Assembly: GCA_002224055.1 (NCBI GenBank)
Contig: AZLU01000165.1
Coordinates: 1 to 64,000, forward strand
DNA: 64,000 nucleotides
Reading direction: 5' to 3'
Origin: Pezizomycotina sp. ARF18
Taxonomy: Eukaryota > Ascomycota
How positions within the stretch are numbered: position 1 is the first letter of the stretch; every line of letters starts with the position of its first letter. Below are positions 36,032-48,081 of this stretch, piece by piece. The position numbers were made by a program, and so were the translations under genes. The notes beneath the pieces were generated by a model. It worked only from the letters and a program-made list of their open reading frames with translations. It ran no database searches and was not told where the DNA came from.

Positions 36032-38452
36032 TCTTTGCGAAAGGGGATGTTTAGTCTCGGGAAACAGCGAATAAGCGACACCGATTTGTTTTCTTGGCTA
36101 CTGATAAGGTAATAGAGTATAGGGTATATTTGCAGATTCACTTCCAAACCCACCTTCAAGTTATAGCTCTTTCTTTCCAGAGTGGTTCCTCGACGTGCAT
36201 CTCGTGATAACAGCTGCCGGTTCAAAATTTTCAATCCCACAAACCCGGTAGTTGATCCCGTTTCTCCCCTTGTTCTTTTAAACCCTTGAAAAGTTTTTCT
36301 CCCTGTCGTGCTGCCGCCTTTTCAACGTTTTCCAGGTGCTCAAAGTAGTAGTATGCAGATCGCTGAAATTTTTATCCCGAAACAAGCGTTAAAGGAGGAA
36401 AGAGAGTTTTCGAGACAAGTTTCACACACGGTTAAACCTCTTCGATCGGTTTACAGCCGAAGGTGATGTCGTCAAGAAGGAAGAGCAATTCGAAGTTGAA
36501 ATCGAAGCCACTCGTTATCTACGTCACCGGAAAGGAGTATTTGCGTATCGGTAGTATGCCGGAATGGGATTGATCAGCTTGACGGTCCGAGATTGAATGA
36601 AGCAGGGAAGCTCGCTCGGGCTCTGATTGAAGTAATAAATAACAATTCGGATAACTGAAAAAAGAAGGAGGAGGCGGCTGATAGTTGAGGTGATGGTGAT
36701 GGTGATCTTTGATAAATGTTTCACAGGAGAGGGAATTCAAGAATGGGAGATAAAAATCTGCTCAGTCTGCTGAATGTGCGAGAATTCTTTTGAATATATA
36801 ATAACACTGAGCGGCAGATAATTACGACGACAGTAATGATATTGAGTATTAAGCAGATAAAAAAAAGAAATTGAAGAAAATAGATATATAGCAAGGAAGT
36901 AAGTATAAGTAAGATACGGTGGTGGAGGAGGAGTATACAGAAGAAAGGAGGAACTCGGGGGAAGAATATGCTGCTTAAACCCTTTTTTCTTGTCTGTGGG
37001 CCCCTTCCTCTTTTTTATTTGTATTTTTTATTTCTTTTTATCTTTACTATTTTTTTTTTTTTGTTAAATTTTTTTCTAGTTACACATTGCGTTTCCGTTC
37101 AAGATAGCGACTTTCGGGAGAACACTCCGTACAATAGGTAGTATGTATATACCTATAAAGGCCTAATTAAATGATAAACAACTACTTGACTGTAAAAGAG
37201 AAAAAGAAGAAACACGATACAACCTTTGTAGAACGTATCCAACCTATATATCAAAAAGGGATTGAGCGGGAGGGTTTAGCTCTTTTGTATCATAGCGTAC
37301 AAGTCTCTAGAGGAGAGATACGTGGAAGGAAGGGAGATATCAAGATAAATGTCAAGTTCGCTCACTTTCGCTGTCGGGACAAGCTGGATGTCACTTCCGG
37401 CGCTCGAAAAAAATGCAGCTGCATCATCCTGCTCTTTTTTCCGTTTCAATCGCTTTTGTATTGTATTCGCTTAAGGTATTGGAAGTGGGTTTAGTGGAAG
37501 AAAAAAAACGACTTCTTTCTTTCAGGGAGAATTTGACTGGACGGCTTGAGACGGCCATTTATGTCGTTGGTTTTTTTCCCTTTAATCTTGCCCTGTGGGG
37601 TCCACGTGCGGGTGGCCCAGCAGTACCAAGCTGCAGCAAGGTTCGAAAATTGTTAGGTAACAGGAATGTTGGTTAGACAAGGGTTCGGCAGAGAAAAGGG
37701 TGTGGTGCTGCGGTAGTGGGTGGTAGCAGCCATGGTCGTTAAGGTGCTAATCCCCCTGGGTGGATAGCTAAAACGGAGGTGTGTGTTGTTCGGTCGCCTC
37801 TTCGTGTTTCCCTCCCCAATGATGTTAGCACCCCAAGCCTGCATTTGAATATCCCATCGTGGTTTGCATTCTAATCAGGAAAGAAGGAAAAGGACAATTT
37901 CCAACCTTTGCGCCATGCACGACAAGATAATCTCGCCTATGATTCATGCAGCTGTCGTGAGGAGTAGCTCAACATTTTTCTTTGTGCCTCTATCGAAGAG
38001 GAAACGATCGATCGATATCAAAATTTTCTGATTCTTGGTTGCGCACACTGTGTTCGCTTTTTTCAAAAAAAAAAAAAAAAAAAAGCCTAGACTAGGTGGA
38101 TTTCTAGGTGGATATCCGGAAACTAGAGAAAAATTAAAATGTATAAATTTTGTTGGCAAAATATAACGCCGCGTCTAGTGGTATATCAAGGAAAATGCAA
38201 AGGGGGAGATATCTAACAGATGTAGAATATAAAAATGCCAAATAAATTCGAAAAGGAAGAAGCAAAGCAAGAAAATAAAGAGAGAAGAGGTGAAATCCGT
38301 GCGTGCATACTCTTATCTATACTATAGATACAATAGCAGATGCTCACCCACTCGGACGCGTACTGTAATGCGACTTACTCAAGAGAGCTGATGTAGCAGC
38401 TGCTCCGTGGTTTTGCATAAAAAAAATGTCAAATGGAATCAAAACAACAGCA
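36032..38452. other. Intergenic region
   Basis: This lies upstream of the ankyrin-type gene and downstream of the RBR gene. It contains T-rich tracts (37,008-37,077), an A-run at 38,067-38,084 and a few short frames without recognisable content (37,171-37,494; 37,413-37,676). No gene or element was identified. Confidence 0.4.
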
Positions 38453-40043
38453 TTATCGGATGACCAGCCCCACCATGTCTGGCGGCGCATCTGTGTCCAC
38501 TCCTTCCCATAATTTTTGGTAGCAATGGCTCCAAGATTCGTTGTAGTGCGAGTAAGGGTTCGCCGCCCATAGATAGGAACCGCACTGGAAATAGTCAGCA
38601 CTTCGATAGTGATATATGTAATGACAATATAGGTGGAATTTATTGCACTAACCAGAAGCAGAAATGGGTCTTGCACTGCGAGCAAATCATATGATTACAA
38701 CCTGTGGATTTGATGATAGGAATTAAACATGTCGGGCATTTCGTCGACGACTTTTCCAGCCATTCCTAGAAGCAAAGGCAAGAGCGGTTAGACCTGAATT
38801 TGCTGAAATGTTTTCAGAAAGGAGGTTTATTTTCATTCTGGGGGCTTTACTTCTGTCTCCAATTCTTCCTTTGTCTTCTCACGGTGCGTAATTTTACAAC
38901 GTATTGTATAACCGTGCCATGTTTTGCCTGCAAGACGTATAGTGAGCATATTCGGCGCTTTGGTAAATATTTCTGGAGGAGCGACTTATCACCGTTCTGT
39001 TTTTACTTACCACAATCTGCGCAAAAGGCCAAACCACAATCCATGCAGATGCAGAGCTGGTCTTTGCCCTCCTCGATGCTGGACCTCCGCAGAATTTGCG
39101 TGGACAATACATCTGGTCCTTATTCTGGTCGAAAGTTTTCTTCCGAAGCAGCTTCAGGTATCTCTTCACAATATCTTCATCGACAAGATCTTGGAGCTCG
39201 CGGCGGTGACAGGTCCCGCCTTCCGCGGCATCTTCCGCACAACACCATCTTCCCCCACCACTTCCTCCCGGGTATCCTCGCCGCAAGTAAAATCCAAGCA
39301 GTGCACGTTGGATATTTCCCCTTCCTGGATCACCGAAGTGTAGTAATCGCGCAGGCAAGCTTTGCAAAAAACGTGCCCGCATTGGTGAATTTTGTAGCAT
39401 GCGCTGCCTTTCTTGGGTTCCATGCAAACGCCGCCTAGGGTTTTTATCGGTCAGCAACTCGGCGCAACTTGTCTGATATCGGTTTCGTAGATGCTCACAA
39501 TTGAATGTCCCTTCATCAAACTTTCTCTTGATTGTCCGACTGTTATAATCCAGCATTTCGAGCTTGACGCTTTGTGGTACGGCTAGCGAAAGAGGCTGTG
39601 GCAAATTGAACAGCTCATCGGCAGCACTGACGAGTGTATCAATGAAGGCGAATACCGACTGACCCTTGAGCGATTCCCACAGCTCATGAAGCTGTCTTTC
39701 GACCCATCCAGAATCTCCCTATTTATCCAACAGCTCGAGAGTTGCACATCTGGCGGTTTCTCTTCAGGATATCCATCGGGAAGCAAGAGGACAGCTTCGA
39801 GTGCGGCAGGTGAGATAGTTTGTACTCGTCGATTGACGCACATTCGAGTCGTTCAGGTCCGTTAACGTAAATCTGCTGTTACTGGTTCGGCGGGTTGATT
39901 TCATATCTATACGACCGCCAAATGACCTGTGGAAAACGAATTCCGGGTAGATGGAAGCTACTCTCTAATTTTGGTTGATTTCGTCGTAGCAATCAATCGG
40001 AGTCGTGTATATCCTCATCTGTGAGCTTTCTAGCTCGGGCCAT
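38453..40043 (-). CDS. ITT1: RWD-RBR E3 ubiquitin ligase, ITT1/RNF14-like
   Basis: A RING-between-RING ligase; the yeast relative ITT1 modulates translation termination, and human RNF14 acts on stalled ribosomes. The ATG at 40,043 opens MARARKLTDEDIHDSD. An RWD domain follows (ASIYPEFVF, VLLLPDGYPEEKPPDVQL, LHELWESLKGQSVFAFIDTL). An intron with donor GTGAGC and acceptor CCCTAG joins precisely to make RING1 NCGVCMEPKKGSACY, CGHVFCKACLRDYYTSVIQE and SNVHCLDFTCGE. The IBR region has MYCPRKFCGGPAS and CMDCGLAFCADCG, then an intron (GTAAGT), KTWHGYTIRCKITHREKTKE and another intron. RING2 is KCPTCLIPIIKSTGCNHMIC; by family, the Cys of TGCNHM is the catalytic thioester cysteine. It ends CGSYLWAANPYSHYNESWSH, then CYQKLWEG, stopping at 38,453. 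Several one-base shifts. Divergent from PAN2. Confidence 0.88.
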
Positions 40044-40368
40044 TGAGAAGAAGGGAGAGAGAAGCGAAGAAAGAGCTTGAGAGAAGGATCTCCTTAAGGA
40101 AAGGGCGAGCAGTAGATCTAGCGGAACTGCTTGCTCTAGCTAGTCAGTAGAGGCTTCTCCTTATTATTAATAGGAATTAGTTGATTTGAATTATATATTT
40201 TCCCAACAGGTGATAATCGGTGACTACATAGGTAGCTAGCAGGTGAGTTCTAGTAAGAAAGAAAGTGTTATTATTTTTATCGCCGGAACGACTCATTTAT
40301 TCACGGCAATAAATAATGGGACTCGCTTATCTCCAAAATATCGTTAATTGGGTTTTGTATGATACACG

Positions 40369-40402
<34 letters not shown>

Positions 40403-40616
40403 TTGGCCAAAGAATCCAAAAAAAAAAAAAAAAAAAAAAATAATTACTTGAAGAGTTTAAAGGCAATCAGGTATTGTTGTTTTAAAAAAGCCATCCAACT
40501 CTGCTCCACCATCTCTTTCCTTCTTTCTGTGCATCACCTTTTTTCCAGCGTTTCACATCCCTTTAAAAATACATCGACAATGACAACGAGATCTATACCG
40601 CTATAGCTAGCCCTCC
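40044..40616. promoter_or_regulatory. Bidirectional promoter region ITT1-like / PAN2
   Basis: 573 bp lie between the divergent start codons. It holds a (GA)n tract (40,371-40,399), an A-run (40,420-40,440) and CT-rich DNA before the PAN2 ATG. No specific factor site can be named with confidence. Confidence 0.4.
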
Positions 40617-43600
40617 ATGGAGTCTGACTGGAGAGAGGTAAGGTCAAAGAGAAATCTGTTTGTCTCCTTCTATCTTTAGAGCTCTCTCTTTCGTTTGTCG
40701 GCTATTGACCGTTTTGAGCAGGTTTCCAGGATCAGTCTGCCGCCAGCTGTCCTTCACAACCCTCCGAGCCCCGCTACAGCGTTATCTTTCGACATCAACC
40801 AGGAGCTACTTTGGGTTGGAAACGAATTTGTGAGGATAAACAACATCTCCAAGCTTCGAAGCGGGAATAAAGGGGTTTGGAAGGAACGAAGAAATCACTG
40901 AACGTCCGGGTTTAAAAACGGCACAAAAAAATATAGGGTCGAGTAACGTCATTCTACGGGCCGGAATTGCAAAAATACACGAGCTATAAGGCACACGAAG
41001 AGGGATATGTTCGTTCCTTCCTATTCAATGACCGCGGGGTTATCAGCCTGGGCCCGAAGAGCGTACACCTGAGCGCACGGCGTGGATTAGCGAAATGGCA
41101 TCTGTCGTACGTATTACGACCTGAGCGAAACTTCACAGGGATTTTTACAGAGACTCATCACTTCAACCTCGATAGGGATGTCGAAAAGTTCTACGATTTG
41201 AGATGCATGAGCTATACGTCGGGGGCATGTCCGAAATTCTCGTTGCGGGAATACAGAGAAAGATGTTCACGGTCAACGTCGACAGAGGGGCAGTTATCTC
41301 CGAGGTAGATCGCCGACAATAACCGCCGCGCAGAAATTAGCTTTGACTGGTCTGATACCTGCTTCCGTAGTTCCCAACTGATGATGATTATATTGTGATG
41401 CGCACGGGAGGCGCGTAATCTGCTGCGGCACGACGCAAGGAGTTGTCATTTTCTGGATCCAAATTCGTTCAAGGTCATCAAATCGATCAAAGCACATTGC
41501 CGCGACGATAGCAGACATTGATGCCCAGAATAATGTGCTTCTGACATGCGGCTACTCTCCTCGGTACGAATCCGGATCTATTATATAACGAATAGAAACT
41601 CGAGAGAAACTGACGCGCGAATATAAGAGCGAGTGCCTTTATCTTGGATCTCTTTAGTGAACGTTTACGATCTAGCATATCGACCGTTACCGCCGATCCC
41701 TTTCGCTGGTGCTGCTTCTGCCGCATGCATCCGAAAATGTCTACGACCGGAATAGTTGCCTCGCAGACGGGCCAATTTCACGTTTACGGGAATTGCTAAT
41801 CCGACGTGGTTAATTTGCGACAAGCAAGCGTACGTCATATCTATCCGCTCTCGAGCTTGGCCGTCTGGGATTTCCCCGCTGGTGCTGCGTTCTGCCGCAT
41901 GCATCCGAAAATGTCTACGACCGGAATAGTTGCCTCGCAGACGGGCCAATTTCACGTTACGGACATTGCTAATCCGCACGTGGTTAATTTGCGACAAGCA
42001 AGCGTTACGTCATATCTATCCGCTCTCGAGCTTGCGCCGTCTGGGATGCGCTGGCGATCTGCGAAGCGATGGCACGCTACAGTTGTGGGGAAGCCCCGAT
42101 AAGATGAGATTTACGGAATTCAATAATCCCGTAGAGTGGCCAACCGTGCCAAGGCCGAACCCGGTCATCGATATATCCACCGACAACACGCCTTTCAACT
42201 CTGTTGGGATGCCATACTATAGGGAGCAGCTGCTATCAGCATGGCCATCCACGATGGCATTCGAAGCCGGGAAACCGCCCGTAAAGATTGACCCTGATAT
42301 TCTTGGCAAGATGAAAATGCTCGACTACGTCGGGTACGCCCCGAACCCGAGGAGAACGCGCCGGTATCAGGTGGAGACAGTGAAACCGGTAGAAAAGAGC
42401 AACAATATTCAAGCACCAAAATTTCGCAGCGAGAAAGCGAAGGCGGGAGGGGATGATTTGGAAGCTCCCTCGCCATGGACGACTGATCATGGTGGCCTAA
42501 GACCTTTCGACGTTCCGGCGATGTATCAAAAGGTGGAGATTAAGTACAGCAGATTTGGTATCGAAGACTTTGATTTCGAGTAAGTCCCCTAGAGATTCCC
42601 CTATAGCCTACCCATACTGAATTTACCAGATTTTACAACAAGACAGATTATTCTGGACTGGAAACACATATTACAAACTCTTACTCGAATGCATTGTTAC
42701 AATTGTACAAATTCACGCCTATAGTGCGTAATCTCGCGCTACAGCATACGGCAACAGCTTGTTTGCAGGATACATGCTTACTTTGCGAGTTGGGTTTTTT
42801 GTTTGACATGCTTGATAAAGCCAACGGGCAGAACTGCCAGGCGACAAACTTTTTAAAGACGTTTAGTTCGATCCACCAAGGTGAGATTTCGACGTCAGTA
42901 CTTTCCTTTAGCAAGCTTCGGAGTACTAATGAACCCCTGCGCGTGTAGCTGCCGCACTCGGATTATTTGAGGATGGCACGTCCAGAGGTACCCAAACATT
43001 GAGCGGGATGATTCAATCGTTCAACAGATTCCTGCTGGAACGGATATCGGCGGACCATAAATCACTACCTGGAAGTTCTCAGGACTTAGAAAATGCACGC
43101 CACCCCTTCCTCCGCACCCGGGGAATTATCGTGTTGTGAAGTTGCTTACCAAAATACAGGCTCTCGTCACTAGTTCGATGACAAATATTCGATGCGTTTG
43201 CGGCAATGAGACTGTGAGGCCAAGTAACAGCCTGGTCAATGAACTCTCCTATCCGAAAGGTAAACCTTTCGCAAATTTTAGCGCTGTACTCAAACACAGC
43301 TTTGATCGTGACGGGCAGACGCGCGGCTGGTGCGATAAATGCCGCCGTTATCAGAACTTGGTAACGAGGAGATCGGTTCAACGGCCACCGAACATTATGA
43401 TGCTGAACGCTGCGGCGAGCTCCCCGGAGGCGAAGGACTATTGGGGAGAGCAGGATTTCCTTCCGGCTGAGCTAGCAATTTTGATACAGGATGGCCAATT
43501 CTTCTGCTACCAGGGCAGTGACATTCAGACGCTCCTCGACCGGGGCTTGGATGTGACGGTGTACGAGCTTGTGGACTCGTGGCGGATATACAAGGGAAGA

Positions 43601-44873
43601 TGGGGAGGAAACCATCTAGTTTCTCTCGTTGATGGTAAGAAATAGCTTTAGACCTTACGTTTACTGTTTTACTCTCCAGTGCTAACTACAACTAGTTTCG
43701 AAATCTTCTGGGGGTCCCCAGCAGGACGGCATGGATTGGCATCTCTTCAACGATTTCTTAGTTAGAACAGTTTCACGAGAAGATGCGATGAATTTCGCAC
43801 CGTTGTGGAAACTACCAGCCGTCTTATGTTACCAGACAAAATCTCCTAGGAACGTCATTGATAATTCCTGGAAAGAGCACCTGGACACAAGCCTCTTGTT
43901 CAAGGACCTAGCTAGCACACCTGGCGATAAGTACAAGCTCTTAACGCAGGACGAAACTCCCGGGCCGGGTACCATCGTTGCTATCGATGCGGAATTCGTC
44001 GCATTGCAGATGGAAGAGATGGAAGTTAAAGCCGACGGCACAAGGGAAACTATCCGGCCGAGTCGCTTAAGCTTGGCTAGGGTGTCCGTCCTTCGTGGAT
44101 CAGGACCAGACGATAGCGTTCCGTTTATCGATGATTATATAGTCACTCACGAGCCTGTCGTCGACTACCTCACGGCATTCTCTGGTATTGAGCCAGGAGA
44201 TCTCGATATACACGTTTCTAAACGGCCGCTCGTGCCGCTGAAGGTCGCCTACAAAAAGCTCTGGTTGTTGCTTAATCTTGGCTGCGTATTCGTTGGTCAC
44301 GGCCTACTAAAGGACTTTCGAACGATAAGTACGTCATGGATTTTCTTTTTTTTCTCACTATATTGAACTTTACTAAACTACTCCTCTCCAGACATCCACG
44401 TCCCCAAAAGCAAGTCATCGACACCGTCGACATTTTCTTCTCAAATCCCGCCAACGGAAGCTATCGCTGCGATTTTTAGCATGGTTTCTACTCGAGGAGA
44501 CCATCCAGACGGGCAACCACGACTCCATCGAGGATGCGAATACGGCCTTACTTCTGTACCGCAAGTACCTTGAGTTCAAGGACGCGGGCATCTTCGAGAC
44601 TATGCTCCACAAGATCTATACGGAAGGGAAGCTTACTAACTTTAAGCCGCCGGGGGAGAATGAAGCTAATATTGGTGGAGTCGGTGGTTCGGGTGGGTTT
44701 CTTGCGGGGAATAGCAGTAGCGGTGGAGGAGGAGGGCCACTAGCAGGAGCAGCGCGTCGTCGCAGCAGGCGAGGACCATGACGCCGCCGGTTTTGAAGGA
44801 TGGTAGTGGACAGGGCACCGTGTTTGGGAACCAGATCAGCTCGCCGGTGCCGAGGAAGAGGCAGTGGCCATGA
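40617..44873 (+). CDS. PAN2: PAN2, catalytic subunit of the PAN2-PAN3 deadenylase
   Basis: Trims poly(A) tails in the cytoplasm. The ATG at 40,617 gives MESDWRE. Intron 1 (40,638-40,721) leads in phase to [20 protein letters not shown]; intron 2 (40,830-40,936) leads to [20 protein letters not shown]. The WD40 part includes [20 protein letters not shown] and [20 protein letters not shown], and is internally duplicated (41,704-42,047). The linker and inactive UCH domain follow ([12 protein letters not shown], intron 42,580-42,629, [38 protein letters not shown]). Further introns lie near 42,885-42,952 and 43,640-43,697. The DEDD exonuclease shows [13 protein letters not shown] (Asp and Glu), [43 protein letters not shown], intron 44,329-44,391, [20 protein letters not shown] and [20 protein letters not shown]. 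It ends [16 protein letters not shown]. About 1,150 residues, normal for the family. Many one-base shifts. Confidence 0.93.
41704..42047 (+). repeat. 174-bp tandem duplication inside the PAN2 WD40 region
   Basis: 41,704-41,876 and 41,877-42,047 are near-identical, both decoding to [20 protein letters not shown], then [24 protein letters not shown]. Landmarks such as CCGCATGCATCCG recur at 41,721 and 41,895, 174 bp apart (58 codons). The copies differ almost only by single-base insertions or deletions. PAN2 proteins carry this segment once. Confidence 0.85.
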
Positions 44874-46146
44874 CCAGTGTCTGAAAAAGAAAAACAGGAG
44901 AAACAAAAAATTACTCAGATGTATAATTAAATAGCGCTGATTGAGTATTGATATCAAAGATAGGACGTCTGTTAGACGGCAATTAAACAATTGTTTTTGT
45001 TTTCGTCTTTTCTTATGATGAGACTATTGCGACAAGGGTGTTCGGCAAGCGCGATATACGCAATTTCGGCCCCGCGCTTTCGCTTACACGTGTTTCACCA
45101 ACGCTTTATTATTATTATTAAACCGTTACCCCGCGTTTTGTACCAGAATCTCCGGGAATCCCCGAAGCCGTGAAAAAAAAAAAATAAAATAAAATAAAGC
45201 TTTCAAAGAACGACTCGGATCGTAAGAATGTTAACAATTGATGGAATTTGAGTCTTTTAATATTCAAATCACGATTTAATATAATAATAGACGCCATATA
45301 TACATATATATACATATCCCTTGTATAATCCATTTTCTCTTCTGGGATGGTGGGATATCGGCAATGGGAGGTGGAGGTATACTAGGTCTCAGAAGGACGT
45401 GGAACCATTCGTCCACTTTTTTTTTATTAATGACTCTTTTGGAATGCAAGAATTGTGTGTGCCGAGGCCGTTTCGCCATGGGAAAAGACCGGGAATCCAA
45501 AGCAACCCCCAACCCCTTGCGAGAGGATACTTGCCCCTAATTGGCCGTGACTGTATGTATATATTCTTATGTACTAGAAGTAGGTACACGTAGTTCGATG
45601 GGCGATGGCACCACGAGTAAGGACGAGGATATGGGGTCAAAGCTGGGGTGCAGTTGATCCTCGAAAGTGGGGCAGGTGTAAGACCACTCACTACCAAGGA
45701 GCACTTACTATACGCATAGGGGCAATAGAGTGTGATTTTATAATAATAAGGAGGAAGGGAAGATGTCCTAGTCTGTCATTTTAGGCAGTCACGGTCCCTG
45801 TAGTCATTGATTTCCCCCCACGTAAGTATGAACTGAATTGATTTGTTGACGTGCTTATAAAAAAAAAAAAAAAAAAAAAAAAAGTCTGAAGCTATAAATA
45901 TTATTATTATTATAAGTAGTCGCGATAACCCCCGCATTTCCTGAACTCTCCTTTTTCTACTTCTTCGCCACAATCGTGAGAAATTGCCAATTACTCTTTC
46001 TTTCTTTCTTTCTTTCTTTTTCTTTCTTTCTTTTCTTATTCCGTGATCACAATATATATATATATATATATAATCTTCCTCCATTTCTATTTTCTGAAAA
46101 CTATTCCCTTTTCTTTCCTCTTTTAATCCTCCTCACATCATACACA
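44874..46146. other. Intergenic and upstream region
   Basis: Between PAN2 and the small basic protein gene, both on the plus strand. It contains an A-run of about 25 (45,859-45,883), a (CTTT)n pyrimidine tract (45,996-46,036) and an (AT)n tract (46,051-46,073) shortly before the ATG at 46,147. The last two are typical of fungal core promoters and 5' leaders. Confidence 0.4.
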
Positions 46147-47505
46147 ATGGCGGACTCGTCAGCAATAGCAGAAGGCCACGCCGAGGCTCCCGGAGAGAAG
46201 AAGGACCGGAGGCAAAGCTCGGGCAGCAATGCCACGACGCTGGACGCGCTCGGTAAGCATTTTCTTGCCTGATTGCATTTTTGATTTAAAGCTTCATTGT
46301 TCTCATGTTGGTTTACCTTGAATATGTATTTGCGTTTTACATGTCAACCTTCATGTCTCTTTGATGTGGTTTGTTGCCTCTTTTTTTTTCTACTCTCCTT
46401 CTGGTATCACCTATGAAGCCTTAGTAGCTCTGAAGCCAGCTGGAAGACAATTTCGTAGTTTGATCTCATTAATACGGAAACGGAAGAATGTCCGCACTTC
46501 GCCAACGCTACTATGGTGCGTAGGGAGCGTTGTGGAGGTGAATGTCGTCTCTTGAGAAGTGGAAGCTTGTAATTACTTTACAACGTGTTCAACCTATATC
46601 AAATCTCCATTCTACATGTCATTTCTTGCTTTGAAAGCACTTCAGGTCTCACCTTTTTGTCTTTACTGACCATATTTCCCCCTATTTCGATTAGAGGCGA
46701 GGGCAAGGAACCACAAATCTCTAAGGATCACGCGAAGCTAAATTGGTGAGTTTCCCCGAGGGGAAAGGCCGTCTGGAATTTATTCCTTTCATTTTCTCCC
46801 TAGTAAAATACTACCCCAAGCTAGAATATATACATGAAAGAAAACGGTCTTGTTCGAGGAAGATGCCATCGAGGTTCGCCTCGGCTATGTTAAAACAGAT
46901 AGCTTAGCTTGGTGCAACGTTCTCTTCTTACGAGGATTGAACTCGGAAAACGACTTAACGAAAGAAAGTGCAGATAGAAACATAGAAAAAATAAAATAAA
47001 ATAAATAAAAGTAAAATAAAAGGGAGTCTGATTGGAGTATTTCTTTTCTGTAGGAAAATCAACACTTCCCCTACTGCGGACTCCATCGGCGTAACTAAGG
47101 ACCTGCTGGCGAAGCAGCTCTTTACTCCCTCGCTGAAAAAGGCAGATTGTGTCATTCCTCCAGGAGTCACAATCACCGCAAGGAACCTGAAAGGTGTCAC
47201 CATCAAGGATCTGCTGGACGCTATTTACAAGCATTATAAGAAGAGGGTTAGCCGATTTTTTTTTTTTTTTCTCTTTCTCATTTCTCCTTTATATCACCCA
47301 CAGGGCCTGTTGGCCTTTTGAGAAATCTTAAAGAATCAAGTAGTCTGACGTGCTCCATTTTTAACTGTTCTCATAGAAAGATGATGAGCTGGACCTGCCA
47401 GTTTTCAGCCACATCTACTACGACCCCGAGGAGAAGGGCCACTTCGGCGTCGTCCTAGTGAAGGAAGGCCAGGTCTCAAAGAAGAAGGGAAAGGGAGGCG
47501 ACTAA
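46147..47505 (+). CDS. Small basic protein of unknown function
   Basis: The ATG at 46,147 gives MADSSAIAEGHAEAPGEKKD, then RRQSSGSNATTLDAL. The next pieces are separated by introns (donor GGTAAGC at about 46,250; donor GGTGAGT near 46,744; acceptor TCTGTAG at 47,052): GEGKEPQISKDHAKLN, then KINTSPTADSIGVTKDLLAK, QLFTPSLKKADCVIPPGVTI and TARNLKGVTIKDLLDAIYKH. A last intron (47,249-47,376) precedes DDELDLPVFSHIYYDPEEKG, HFGVVLVKEGQ and a lysine-rich end VSKKKGKGGD, stop at 47,503-47,505. The total is about 155 residues. The C-terminal part looks folded (DLLDAIYKHY, then FSHIYYD and HFGVVLV strands), flanked by disordered ends. The frame is almost clean, unlike its neighbours, and the splice sites agree. 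I do not recognise the family; no signal peptide or membrane segment. Confidence 0.7.
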
Positions 47506-48081
47506 ATGGAAATTCAACTGTCCTTGGGAAGGAAAAAGCCAATCAGGAACTTCCGGTACGGACATATTTGCATACAAATTCTTTTTCATATCTCTTTAAA
47601 AGAGAATCCTACGGTCTCAGTGGGGCGACAATCTCTCTTCTTTGTAAATTTGGAAATGATATAACAGAGGGATCGTTTATTGCTCTTCCTGGTTTATATT
47701 TTTATATAAATTCAAGGTTCGCTCCTCAGAGCGACATATGCATCAAACCATCAAAAACTGAAGAACGCCTGCTGGTTCACACGTCTAGATATTGCATTTC
47801 TTAGGATCTTTATAACGAACGTGAAAAGGTTGAAGCACCCTAGACTTATAAGCTCTGTCTATTATACATTGCAAAAGAATATTATGAAGGGGTATAGTTC
47901 GAATATCTCGTAATGACAATGCAAAGTCTAATAAACTCAGGGATTAAATGCGCGTCCCGTAGCTAAGATCTCTCAGTACAACTGAGAGAGAGATACATGA
48001 TAGGGCCCTTTAAGAGAATTATTAACTACTATAGATGTTGTAGGTACGCAAGTCCGATTGACGTCTCACTTTTGCCAATCA
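47506..48081. other. Intergenic, convergent 3' ends
   Basis: Between the small basic protein gene (+) and RAD4 (-). AT-rich, with one 78-codon frame (47,568-47,804) of no recognisable content. Nothing else seen. Confidence 0.5.
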
